The translations under genes and the position numbers were made by a program. DNA of 46,549 nucleotides from an uncultured Muribaculaceae bacterium (lineage in GTDB: Bacteria; Bacteroidota; Bacteroidia; Bacteroidales; Muribaculaceae), in assembly GCA_910586565.1 (NCBI GenBank), contig CAJUIT010000022.1:1-46549 (forward strand), read 5' to 3'. Shown piece after piece: positions 1-7,265 of the stretch. Below the pieces are notes generated by a model. That model made no database searches and was not told the origin of the DNA. It saw nothing but the letters and a program-made list of their open reading frames with translations. The stretch's first letter is position 1. Each line of letters opens with the position of its first letter.

Positions 1-552
1 AATTGTTGTCACTGAATTAGGTATGTTGATTGAGGTCAGTGAAGAACAATCCCTAAAAGCATACTCTTCAATTATTGTCACTGAATTAGGTATGTTGATT
101 GAGGTCAGTGAAGAACAATTTCTAAAAGTATATTCTTCAATTGTTGTCACTGAATTAGGTATGTTGATTGAGGTCAGTGAAGAACAATCCCTAAAAGCGT
201 CACCTCCAATTGTTGTCACTGAATTAGGTATGTTGATTGAGGTCAGTGAAGAACATCCATAAAAAGCGTGCCCTCCAATTGTTGTTACTGAATTAGGTAT
301 GTTGATTGAGGTCAGCGAAGAACATCTATAAAAAGCGTAACCTCTAATTGTTGTCACTGAATTAGGTATGTTGATTGAGGTCAGTGAAGAACAATCCCTA
401 AAAGCGTCACCTCCAATTGTTGTCACTGAATTAGGTATGTTGATTGAGGTCAGTGAAGAACATCCATAAAAAGTTTCCGCTCCAATTGTTGTTACTGAAT
501 TAGGTAAGTTGATTGAGGTCAATGAAGAGCACCCTTTAAAAGCGCCATCTAT
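1..552. repeat. eight tandem 69-bp repeats inside the BspA-like gene
   Basis: Units begin at 1, 70, 139, 208, 277, 346, 415 and 484, all exactly 69 bp (23 codons) apart. The core is almost invariant and differences cluster in the short joint between units. The last unit (484-552) is the most diverged. Because 69 is a multiple of three, unit gain or loss keeps the reading frame. The array may continue beyond position 1. Confidence 0.97.
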
Positions 553-774
553 TGATATGACTTTAACTTGGCGATTGTTATAGGTAACATATTCGGGGAT
601 AATAATATCTCCGGAGTATTTCCCATTAGGGGATGAAGATACCTTACATGTAAAATCAGGGACAGATACAAAGTCATAGTAGATACCCTCAACCTCAAAG
701 TCGTAGGCCGAGGATGTTAGGAATGTAATAACAGATACTAAGAACATTCCTATTTGTCTGAAATCATTATTCAT
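1..774 (-). CDS. BspA-like leucine-rich repeat surface protein, C-terminus outside window
   Basis: Read on the minus strand from the ATG at 774, the frame stays open for 258 codons to the window edge, so the gene is 3'-truncated by the window. The N-terminus (MNNDFRQIGMFLVSVITFLT, then SSAYDFEVEGIYYDF) looks like a signal peptide followed by the short lead-in typical of Bacteroidales BspA proteins. After about residue 80 come eight 23-residue LRR_5-type units with the core CSSLTSINIPNSVTTI and variable AFRDC, AFYGC or AFYRC joints. The family is known for secreted or surface proteins that bind host or bacterial ligands; the ligand here cannot be inferred. The start codon overlaps the stop of the upstream gene (ATGA), so the two are probably translated together. 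The repeats are nearly identical at DNA level, which suggests recent expansion. Confidence 0.9.
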   Translation of the reverse strand, partial: MNNDFRQIGMFLVSVITFLTSSAYDFEVEGIYYDFVSVPDFTCKVSSSPNGKYSGDIIIPEYVTYNNRQVKVISIDGAFKGCSSLTSINLPNSVTTIGAETFYGCSSLTSINIPNSVTTIGGDAFRDCSSLTSINIPNSVTTIRGYAFYRCSSLTSINIPNSVTTIGGHAFYGCSSLTSINIPNSVTTIGGDAFRDCSSLTSINIPNSVTTIEEYTFRNCSSLTSINIPNSVTIIEEYAFRDCSSLTSINIPNSVTTI

Positions 775-1028
775 AATTGGGCCTCCTCAAATTTAATATA
801 CTGATAATCTACCATATAAACTTTACCATCGGAACAATCTTCAACCAATGCCATAGTCTTGATGCAGGGAATGTCTTTACTTGTATCAACATCTTCAACC
901 CAGCAGTGGAAATATCCATTTCTTTCTTTGGATAACTTTTCCATATCAGCCTGCTCTTGCGGAGTGGGATTCGGGATAACTTCATATCTTCCGAGAGTGA
1001 AAGATATACGGCGTAATTTTTTACACAT
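771..1028 (-). CDS. small hypothetical protein (85 aa) coupled to the BspA-like gene
   Basis: An 85-residue protein without signal peptide or membrane segment. It is hydrophilic, with many acidic residues, and has Cys at residue 2 and in the motifs YFHCWVEDVD, IPCIKTMALVEDC and VYMVDYQYIKFEEAQL. I do not recognise a family. It is treated as real because its stop overlaps the ATG of the following BspA-like gene by four bases (ATGA at 774-771), a normal sign of translational coupling, and because its composition is that of a folded protein. A cytoplasmic role linked to the surface protein is possible but is inference. The opposite-strand ORF at 859-1041 is a shadow. Confidence 0.7.
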   Translation of the reverse strand: MCKKLRRISFTLGRYEVIPNPTPQEQADMEKLSKERNGYFHCWVEDVDTSKDIPCIKTMALVEDCSDGKVYMVDYQYIKFEEAQL

Positions 1029-1092
1029 AATATTATATTAAAGATGCCGCAGGGCTCACCTCATTGGCAATTGATTGGTTTATAAAGAAAAA

Positions 1093-1180
1093 GCGTGAGA
1101 GCCGTACTGTTTGCTCGTTCTACATCTTGAGGCCTTCGCATTGCCCGGTTGGTTGAACGAGCAAACGCAGAGCCTCACGC
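1093..1180 (-). repeat. hairpin element A with T-tract on the minus strand
   Basis: A 12-bp perfect inverted repeat (GTTTGCTCGTTC at 1109-1120, GAACGAGCAAAC at 1155-1166) sits inside an outer 7-bp stem (GCGTGAG at 1093-1099, CTCACGC at 1174-1180). Read on the minus strand the structure is followed by TTTTTCTTT, like an intrinsic terminator. The loop on the minus strand carries CCAACC, TGCGAAG and TCAAGATG, which recur in element B. Confidence 0.75.
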
Positions 1181-1259
1181 GGAAATATGCTATACGCCCA
1201 TACCCAACGCTCACGCGCCGGATTAGGACAGAATATACATATCCACATAGGCATCTACT

Positions 1260-1331
1260 GTTTGCTGCATTCTTGACCAACCTAAGAAAGTTGCGAAGTT
1301 TCAAGATGTCAAGAAAGAGCGTCGAGTAAAC
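1260..1331 (+). repeat. hairpin element B, related to element A with loop in opposite orientation
   Basis: An 8-bp perfect stem TTCTTGAC (1270-1277) / GTCAAGAA (1308-1315) lies inside an outer stem GTTTGCT (1260-1266) / AGTAAAC (1325-1331) containing one G-T wobble. The plus-strand loop contains CCAACC, TTGCGAAG and TCAAGATG, the same order as the minus-strand loop of element A. Both copies enter the left stem on the plus strand through the same ACTGTTTGCT. Confidence 0.65.
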
Positions 1332-1813
1332 GCTTTTAGTATGTTAGTTGCAGTCCCACCCTCATTGCCCTTGACCGGGCTCTGCGATGCGGTCTGCGAT
1401 GGCAAAATTAGCGAAAAAACTTTTATAGAACAACACTTAGCTCAAAGTTAGGGTAGTAGGGGCGCCAGGAGGACGCGTACTGTTGGGGTGAGGGCGAGTG
1501 TGATACAATCGGCGGCCTTCGCACGCCTGCATCTACGGGAGGTGGCATGCCCCCGACGCCTACGCTCCGCTACGGCAGCGGGGGTTACGAAAAAATCGGC
1601 GGCCTTCGGACGCCTGGCTGCGCATGATGGGGAGTTTTTAGTTGTGAGTTTTTAGAGGCTGCGCGACGGTCTTGGCTCGCAGATAAGCGGATTACGCAGA
1701 TTAGGCCGCTCAGCGGCCTGCTAACGCATGGAAATCTAAGGAATCTGTGAGAGTTTTTTCTCACAGATTTCGCAGATAGAACGGATTCCGGCACTCGGCG
1801 CAGCCGCACGTAG

Positions 1814-1833
1814 AGCCGCCATATATGGCGGCT
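1814..1833. repeat. dispersed 20-bp palindrome, copy 1
   Basis: AGCCGCCATATATGGCGGCT is a perfect 20-bp palindrome. With its flanks (CACGTAG before, TG after) it recurs in inverted orientation at 14838-14857. Confidence 0.85.
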
Positions 1834-1860
1834 TGTAACCTTGCGGGAAGCATGGTAGAA

Positions 1861-1982
1861 GCGAGTGGTCGGAGACCACGGGGTCGTGGTTAACCCCACC
1901 ATAAAGCCGCCTTGTGCGGCGTTTGGTGGGGATTGGCGATAGTGCGCTAAACGCAACCTTGGAGAGGTGCGTTGCAAGGGTT
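1861..1982 (+). repeat. left arm of 122-bp inverted repeat
   Basis: This segment matches the reverse complement of 2890-3012 closely, with a few scattered substitutions and one diverged patch at about 1932-1949. Each arm contains internal hairpins: GTGGTC-GGA-GACCAC, GCCGC-n-GCGGC and AACGCA-n-TGCGTT. Confidence 0.9.
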
Positions 1983-2097
1983 GGCGGGTGCTTCCGCCAC
2001 TACACATCCTCCACCTTTTTTTGATGCTGTGAAAAGTTGAACACTTTCCCCCTCAACTTTTTCTCTTTTTAACCCCTCTCCCCACCATTCCGTCGTT

Positions 2098-2105
2098 TAT
2101 CTTTG
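2098..2105 (+). promoter_or_regulatory. -7 promoter element for the orphan ORF
   Basis: TATCTTTG matches the Bacteroidota -7 consensus TAnnTTTG. No good TTG is seen at the -33 position. Transcription would start at about 2112, on top of the ATG at 2113, so the message would be essentially leaderless. Confidence 0.4.
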
Positions 2106-2112
2106 CGCCTCG

Positions 2113-2874
2113 ATGCGCAAACTCATCACCACATCCCGCTCTCTGTCGTTGCGTCCACCCATGCCCGTCTCCCGCGGCTTCGCGCGCTTCATCGGTCGTC
2201 CCCTCACGCGAGCCGAGCGCATCGTCATATACCGTCTTGAGCGTGCATCCACCACCTCCCCCGTGCTTATCGTCGACCCTCCCGGCATCGACTCCACCGA
2301 AATCCTCTGCATCTATCTCCGCTACCGCCTTTCACTCTCCCTTCCCCACACCCTCGCCATCATATGCGAGGGTGCAACCCGTAGCACCCACACCCGCCTC
2401 CCGGGCCACCGTGAGCTCTGGAACTTCTCACCCCGCAACCCCTCACATCTGCGCGGGTGCAACCCCGAGTTCTCCCTGTTGCTCAACATGCAGAACTTCC
2501 GCAGCTACAGCCCCTTCCGTAGAAACCATCTCAACTTCCTGGATATCTGCCGGGTTATCTTCCCCTACGTCGGCAGCGGCCTAATCATCCTCCACTATCG
2601 CGACACCCACCGAGGCCGCAACTTCCCCCTGCAACTGCAACGCATCACCCCCGACCCCTCCCCGCGCATCATTCTCCGCAACGCCACAACCTACCTCATC
2701 ATCCCCTTCATCACCTACACCTCACCGCAACCACCCCCGCCATTATCAGAATCAACCCGCGAGGGTCCTCCCCAAACTCTCGTCCGAACTTTGCGGTGTG
2801 CCGGACTCCGCCCAACCACAGACTTCGGGTTCTTCCGATCCCCACTGTGCAACCGCCCGGCCAGAGCCCTTTGA
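2113..2874 (+). CDS. unrecognised Arg/Pro-rich protein between inverted repeats
   Basis: A 253-codon open frame with a strong preference for C in third codon position (for example ATC, CTC, TTC, CGC runs), which argues that it is, or recently was, coding. The product is basic and rich in Arg, Pro and Ser, without a clear signal peptide. It has short hydrophobic patches (SPVLIVDPPG, VIFPYVGSGLIILHY, TYLIIPFITYT). I recognise no family. The C-terminal 45 residues are Pro/Ser-rich and may be read-through of repeat sequence. Start: ATG 2113 lies right after a TAnnTTTG box; an in-frame ATG at 2161 is an alternative. It is bracketed by a 122-bp inverted repeat (1861-1982 and 2890-3012), so it may be cargo of a small mobile element or a relic. 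Confidence 0.5.
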   Translation: MRKLITTSRSLSLRPPMPVSRGFARFIGRPLTRAERIVIYRLERASTTSPVLIVDPPGIDSTEILCIYLRYRLSLSLPHTLAIICEGATRSTHTRLPGHRELWNFSPRNPSHLRGCNPEFSLLLNMQNFRSYSPFRRNHLNFLDICRVIFPYVGSGLIILHYRDTHRGRNFPLQLQRITPDPSPRIILRNATTYLIIPFITYTSPQPPPPLSESTREGPPQTLVRTLRCAGLRPTTDFGFFRSPLCNRPARAL

Positions 2875-2889
2875 CATTCTTTCCATTAA

Positions 2890-3012
2890 AACCCTTGCAA
2901 CGCACCTCTCCAAGGTTGCGTTGAGGGCACCCGATGGCAGTCCCCACCAAACGCCGTACAAGGCGGCTATATGGTGAGGTTAACCACGACCCCGTGGTCT
3001 CCGACCACTCGC
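2890..3012 (-). repeat. right arm of 122-bp inverted repeat
   Basis: Reverse complement of the left arm at 1861-1982. It starts 15 bp after the stop of the orphan ORF. Confidence 0.9.
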
Positions 3013-3126
3013 AGCAGCCATGTTGCCGGTAATGTGGGTGTTAAAAAGTGTTATTATTCGGAGCGGTTGCGGATAAAGGGGCGCGGGCAGAGTGGGGATG
3101 ACGGAGGAAATTGCGATATTTGCAAA

Positions 3127-3174
3127 GCAATTCAAAAAGAGCAATTCAATAAAGCAATTCCAAGAGCAATTCAA
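3127..3174 (+). repeat. four direct GCAATTCAA repeats ahead of feoAB
   Basis: GCAATTC begins at 3127, 3141, 3154 and 3166, with spacings of 14, 13 and 12 bp. The array ends 50 bp before the feoAB start. It may be a binding-site array or a slippage-prone tract; the function is unknown. Confidence 0.65.
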
Positions 3175-3223
3175 ATGGAATATCCCTTTGAGGGGGTGAT
3201 TGTAAGTAAAAACAAACAGGTTG

Positions 3224-5647
3224 ATGAAACTTTCAGAGCTTAAAAGTGGCTGTTCAGCCGTGATTATAAAGGTGTTGGGGCATGGAGCTTTCCGCAAGCG
3301 CGTCATGGAGATGGGCTTCGTGAAGGGGCGCCGCATCACCGCAATATTGTCGGCACCATTGAAGGATCCAGTCAAATACAGTTTGATGGGTTATGAAGTG
3401 TCGTTGCGCCGGAGTGAGGCCAACATGATTGAGGTTGTGCCGGTTGACGAATCCGAAACCGGCAGAGAGGCCAACATTCCAAAGGCTGAAGTAGGGGAGC
3501 ATGACGGGGGGGAGCGCCTGACGGTCAACGAGCATGCCCGCTATGAGGGGGAGCGCCGCATCATCAATGTGGCTCTTATCGGGAATCCGAATTGCGGCAA
3601 AACGTCGCTTTTCAATATTGCGTCGGGCGCACAGGAGCATGTGGGAAACTACAGTGGCGTGACCGTTGATTCAAAAACGGGAGAATATCATCAGGGGGGC
3701 TACACGTTCCGCATAATCGACCTCCCCGGCACTTATTCATTGTCGGCATATTCACCCGAGGAGCGTTTTGTGCGCCGATATCTGCGCGACAACAACCCCG
3801 ATGTGATTGTGAATGTTGTTGACGGGTCGAACCTTGAGCGCAACCTTTACCTCACAACCGAGCTTATCGACATGGACCACCCGATGGTGATAGCTCTCAA
3901 CATGTATGATGAGATGCGCGCATCGGGAACCGTTCTCGACTATGAGGCTCTCGGGCGCATGATTGGCGTGCCGATGGTGCCGACGGTGAGTCGCAACGGC
4001 GAAGGGGTTGAAAGATTGTTTGAAACCGTTATTGAGGTGTATGAGCGGCGGAACCCTGTTGTGCGCCACGTTCATGTGAAACTCGGGCAGGATTTCGAGG
4101 ATGCAATCACCGATATTAAAGATGAGATAAAGGCCAACAAAAGTGTTGACCCCCATTATTCGCCGCGCTATCTTGCCATCAAACTGATGGAAAACGATGC
4201 GCAGGCAACCGAAGTGGTTAAAGAGCTTCCCGAGGGGGATGATATATTGAAGTTGCGCGATGCAAAACTCGCGTCATTGGCCAAGCTTCACCCCGGTGAG
4301 GATGTGTCGTCGCTGATAGCAGGAGAGAAATATGGATTTATCGCAGGGGCACTCGCCGAGACACTTCAGCGTTCGGAAGGCTCGAAGTCCGACACCACCC
4401 GCATGATCGACGCATTGGTCACAAACCGATTATTCGGATTCCCGATTTTCCTGCTTGTAATGCTTTTCATGTTCTGGGTAACATTCTTTGTGGGGCAATA
4501 TCCGCAGGATTGGATTGAATCGGGTGTGGGTGAACTGGCATCATTTGTAAACAGCCGCATGGCCGACGGACCGTTGAAGGATTTGATTGCCAACGGTATT
4601 ATCGGAGGTGTTGGTGGAGTGATTGTTTTTCTGCCTAACATTCTGATATTGTTCTTCTTCATCTCCTTTATGGAGGATTCGGGGTATATGGCACGCGCTG
4701 CGTTTATCATGGACCGACTTATGCACCACATAGGGCTGCACGGCAAATCGTTCATTCCGCTGGTGATGGGGTTCGGGTGTAATGTGCCGGCTATTATGGC
4801 AGCCCGTGCAATCGAGAGCCGGTCGAGTCGCGCCATAACAGTTCTCATCACACCATTCATGTCGTGCTCGGCGCGATTGCCGGTGTTTGTGTTGCTGATA
4901 GGTACATTCTTTGAGGCACATGCGGCTTTGGTGTTTCTCGCGCTTTATGCCCTTGGTGTGTTTGTTGCCGTTGTCACAGCCAAAATGCTGCGCAAATTCT
5001 TCTTCAAGCGCGACGAGACCCCATTTGTGATGGAGTTGCCCCCCTACCGCGTGCCGACTCTCAAAACCTCGCTCCGCCACATGTGGGCAAAAGGGAAACA
5101 GTATCTCAGCAAGATGGGTGGCATTATTCTGCTCGCTTCGGTGATAGTGTGGGCGTTGAATTATTTCCCGTTGCGCGGCGAATCGCCTGCCGACGTGCAG
5201 ATGGAAAACATTGTGGAGAGTAATGACATTGACCCCGAGCACGATTCCTATCTTGAAATGATGGGAAAAGCCGTCAATCCGGTGCTTGCGCCGCTGGGCT
5301 TCTCGTGGCGTGCTACAGTGGCAGCCGTGGCAGGTGTGCCGGCCAAGGAGATTGTGGTTTCCACGCTCGGGGTGCTCTACACCGGTTCGGATGAGGTTTC
5401 GGAGCAGACATTGTCGGAGCGCCTGACAACTCCGCTTGCCGGCGCGACAGCTCCCGATTTCAATTTCGCCACCGCTTTGAGCTTCATGATTTTTGTTCTG
5501 CTCTACTGCCCGTGTGTTGCAACGATTGTTGCCATAGTGAAGGAGACTCGTTCGTGGCGCTATGGATTGTTCACAATCGTGTATAACACAGTTGTGGCGT
5601 GGGTGCTTGCTTTCGTGGCCTATCGCGCAGCCCTCCTGTTTATGTAA
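3224..5647 (+). CDS. feoB: ferrous iron transporter, FeoA-FeoB fusion
   Basis: An 807-residue protein with a FeoA (SH3-like) domain at residues 1-75 fused to a complete FeoB, an arrangement common in Bacteroidales. The FeoB G domain shows G1 GNPNCGKTS (residues 120-128), G3 DLPG and G4 NMYD. Two gate-type membrane regions follow from about residue 395 (FGFPIFLLVMLFMFWVTFFV, GFGCNVPAIMAAR, FMSCSARLPVFVLLIGTFF, GVPAKEIVVSTLG). The G domain uses GTP to drive Fe2+ uptake across the inner membrane. I place the start at ATG 3224 rather than the in-frame TTG three bases earlier. An outer-membrane protein gene follows after 20 bp and is probably co-transcribed. Uptake under anoxic, iron-poor conditions is expected from the family; no Fur site was identified by eye. 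Confidence 0.96.
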   Translation: MKLSELKSGCSAVIIKVLGHGAFRKRVMEMGFVKGRRITAILSAPLKDPVKYSLMGYEVSLRRSEANMIEVVPVDESETGREANIPKAEVGEHDGGERLTVNEHARYEGERRIINVALIGNPNCGKTSLFNIASGAQEHVGNYSGVTVDSKTGEYHQGGYTFRIIDLPGTYSLSAYSPEERFVRRYLRDNNPDVIVNVVDGSNLERNLYLTTELIDMDHPMVIALNMYDEMRASGTVLDYEALGRMIGVPMVPTVSRNGEGVERLFETVIEVYERRNPVVRHVHVKLGQDFEDAITDIKDEIKANKSVDPHYSPRYLAIKLMENDAQATEVVKELPEGDDILKLRDAKLASLAKLHPGEDVSSLIAGEKYGFIAGALAETLQRSEGSKSDTTRMIDALVTNRLFGFPIFLLVMLFMFWVTFFVGQYPQDWIESGVGELASFVNSRMADGPLKDLIANGIIGGVGGVIVFLPNILILFFFISFMEDSGYMARAAFIMDRLMHHIGLHGKSFIPLVMGFGCNVPAIMAARAIESRSSRAITVLITPFMSCSARLPVFVLLIGTFFEAHAALVFLALYALGVFVAVVTAKMLRKFFFKRDETPFVMELPPYRVPTLKTSLRHMWAKGKQYLSKMGGIILLASVIVWALNYFPLRGESPADVQMENIVESNDIDPEHDSYLEMMGKAVNPVLAPLGFSWRATVAAVAGVPAKEIVVSTLGVLYTGSDEVSEQTLSERLTTPLAGATAPDFNFATALSFMIFVLLYCPCVATIVAIVKETRSWRYGLFTIVYNTVVAWVLAFVAYRAALLFM

Positions 5648-5667
5648 CGTGTTAAACGCTCTCTCCA

Positions 5668-6513
5668 ATGATTTCACGGTTAAGATTCTACTTTTCAGTT
5701 TCGGTGCTCCTCGTGGCATTTTGCAGTGAGGCAGACGAGTTGCAACCCGACAGCGTGGCCACCGGGATGCCGCCGATGGAAGTGTTGCCTGCTATAAGCG
5801 AGGATGAGCCGAGCGGAGCGGCAGTGTCACCGACATTGCCGTCGGTCGGTTTGCCAACAATTCCGCTTTGGAGCGATGGGCTGCAGCTCAATCCCCTCGC
5901 CACAAGCATTCCCTCGCAGAGCTTTTTGCCGGGAACCGCGATGTTGGGGATGTGGGGTAGCGGCGGAATTTATGCCACAGGGCAGAGTGTGAACCTAATA
6001 GGGTTGGGGGCGATAGAACGCGGCTCGTTAAATCTGTCGCAGAATTTCGGCAACTTCTCGGTGACACTTTTCGGAGAGGCGGAAAAATATGGCTATTTCA
6101 GTGGGCTATCAACCGTCTACGGATTTGGCGGCGCGGTTTCCTACACCATCAACAGTAACCTTTCGCTTACGCTTTTCGGGTCGTATCACACTTCGTCGGG
6201 CATCGTTCAGCCGGCATTGGCCGGTTATGTCTCCACCCCTCAATTCGGAGGATTTCTTGATTGGAAGTTTCACGACAAGTGGGGTGTGAAAGTAGGCGCA
6301 AAGAGTTACAGGTCGATAGCTTACGGCCGTTGGGAAACACAGCCGATTGTGATGCCATATTACCGCACGTCGTCGGGGGCAACCATAGGGGTTGATGTGG
6401 GTGGAATTCTGTATCAGCTTGTGAGGTCGGTGTCGGTAGGGAGGGGAGGCAATCACACCAATCCCACAATTGCCCCTGTAATAGATTCGCCCTTTACCAA
6501 TTCAATGCCCTAA
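5668..6513 (+). CDS. predicted outer-membrane beta-barrel protein downstream of feoAB
   Basis: A 281-residue protein with an N-terminal signal peptide (RFYFSVSVLLVAFCSEAD). A Pro/Ser-rich stretch to about residue 85 follows, and then alternating amphipathic strands rich in Gly, Tyr, Phe and Ser (NFSVTLFGEAEKYGYFSGL, NSNLSLTLFGSYHTSSG, WGVKVGAKSYRSIAYGRW), as in outer-membrane barrels. I do not recognise a named family. It starts 20 bp after the feoAB stop on the same strand and likely shares its transcript. Outer-membrane passage of iron or a complex is therefore a reasonable guess but is not shown by sequence. Confidence 0.8.
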   Translation: MISRLRFYFSVSVLLVAFCSEADELQPDSVATGMPPMEVLPAISEDEPSGAAVSPTLPSVGLPTIPLWSDGLQLNPLATSIPSQSFLPGTAMLGMWGSGGIYATGQSVNLIGLGAIERGSLNLSQNFGNFSVTLFGEAEKYGYFSGLSTVYGFGGAVSYTINSNLSLTLFGSYHTSSGIVQPALAGYVSTPQFGGFLDWKFHDKWGVKVGAKSYRSIAYGRWETQPIVMPYYRTSSGATIGVDVGGILYQLVRSVSVGRGGNHTNPTIAPVIDSPFTNSMP

Positions 6514-6516
6514 CAG

Positions 6517-7230
6517 TCAGGATTTACGGCGGAGGGCTTTGGCGGCGGCTTTCCGGGCGGGGGAGAGGCGGTAGGAATCGTTGATTTTTGAGATTGCTTT
6601 GTTGATTGTTTGTGCGGGGAGGGGGCTGGTAGCAAGACGTGGGAGGATGGCGTCGGGTGCTTTGATGTAGGCTTCGGCCACGGCCCATGCCAGCGCCATG
6701 TGAACGTAGTAGCCCGGATGGGTGACGGTTTCAAGGAGCGACATTATGGAGGGAGCGGATTGCGGTGTGATGAAATAACTCATGAGCATCACAATGCCGA
6801 AACGCACGGCATATTCCCTGTTGTCGGAAAGATAGGCGGTGAGAAATTCTTTGATTCGCCCGCTGTTTCGGGTGATGAAATTTTTGCCACCGGCAAATTT
6901 GAATGTGTCGCACACCGACCATGAGTTTATGCACCCGACAAAACGGTTGACCATGCGCAGATATTCTTCGGTGTCGGTTATTTTTATTTGCCTGAGCACC
7001 ATGCCGTGGAGCATACGTTCCTCCATGTAGAACTCGCCTGGTCGGGCGAGATAGTCGAGATAGTTGCTCCCTGCAATTTCTTTGGCAAGCGCCCTCACAT
7101 CTGGCACTCGAAGCCCCAATATGTTCTCAATGCCGGGATGCAGGCTCTTTGTGAATGGCTTGTTGCCGCTTTTCTGAAGAGCGAGAAGGCGTTGGGTGAC
7201 AGTGTCGCCGTCGGGCAATCGATAATCCAT
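6517..7230 (-). CDS. AlkD-type DNA alkylation repair glycosylase
   Basis: A 237-residue, all-helical HEAT-like repeat protein of the DNA alkylation repair family (AlkC/AlkD group), about the usual length. Diagnostic stretches are YMEERMLHGMVLRQIK, the motif INSWSVCDTF, whose Trp and Asp correspond to the DNA-contacting Trp and catalytic Asp of AlkD, and HMALAWAVAEAY with the second conserved Trp. The family excises N3- and N7-alkylated purines without base flipping. The C-terminus is basic (SPARKAAAKALRRKS). It lies 35 bp downstream of mutS2 on the same strand, so the two DNA-maintenance genes probably share a transcript. It converges with the outer-membrane gene ending at 6513. Confidence 0.9.
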   Translation of the reverse strand: MDYRLPDGDTVTQRLLALQKSGNKPFTKSLHPGIENILGLRVPDVRALAKEIAGSNYLDYLARPGEFYMEERMLHGMVLRQIKITDTEEYLRMVNRFVGCINSWSVCDTFKFAGGKNFITRNSGRIKEFLTAYLSDNREYAVRFGIVMLMSYFITPQSAPSIMSLLETVTHPGYYVHMALAWAVAEAYIKAPDAILPRLATSPLPAQTINKAISKINDSYRLSPARKAAAKALRRKS

Positions 7231-7265
7231 TTTTATCCGTTATAATCGTTTCCGTTTAAAAGCCC

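Larger units (their letters stand above)
1332..2097. other. intergenic repeat-rich stretch without a supported gene
   Basis: No convincing coding region: the minus-strand ORF at 1585-2007 is low-complexity read-through of repeats. The stretch holds two direct copies of AATCGGCGGCCTTCG (about 1508 and 1593), a hairpin AGGCCGCT-C-AGCGGCCT (1703-1719), an 11-bp stem AATCTGTGAGA / TCTCACAGATT (1742-1769), the palindrome at 1814-1833 and the left arm of a long inverted repeat (1861-1982). This looks like an accumulation site for dispersed palindromic repeats. Confidence 0.7.

Noticed and set aside
23..262. Plus-strand ORF of 79 aa with repeating MLIEVSEEQ units
   Set aside because: It is the antisense of the 69-bp repeats; the minus strand gives a signal peptide and recognised LRR units in a longer frame.
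1..552. CRISPR array
   Set aside because: The 69-bp units are contiguous and coding, with no unique spacers.
1585..2007. Minus-strand ORF of 140 aa
   Set aside because: Runs through hairpins and dispersed repeats, has low-complexity composition, and contains half of an inverted repeat.
4541..5719. 392-aa ORF antisense to feoAB
   Set aside because: Shadow of a well-conserved coding region with GC-rich third positions; His/Cys/Arg-rich nonsense composition.
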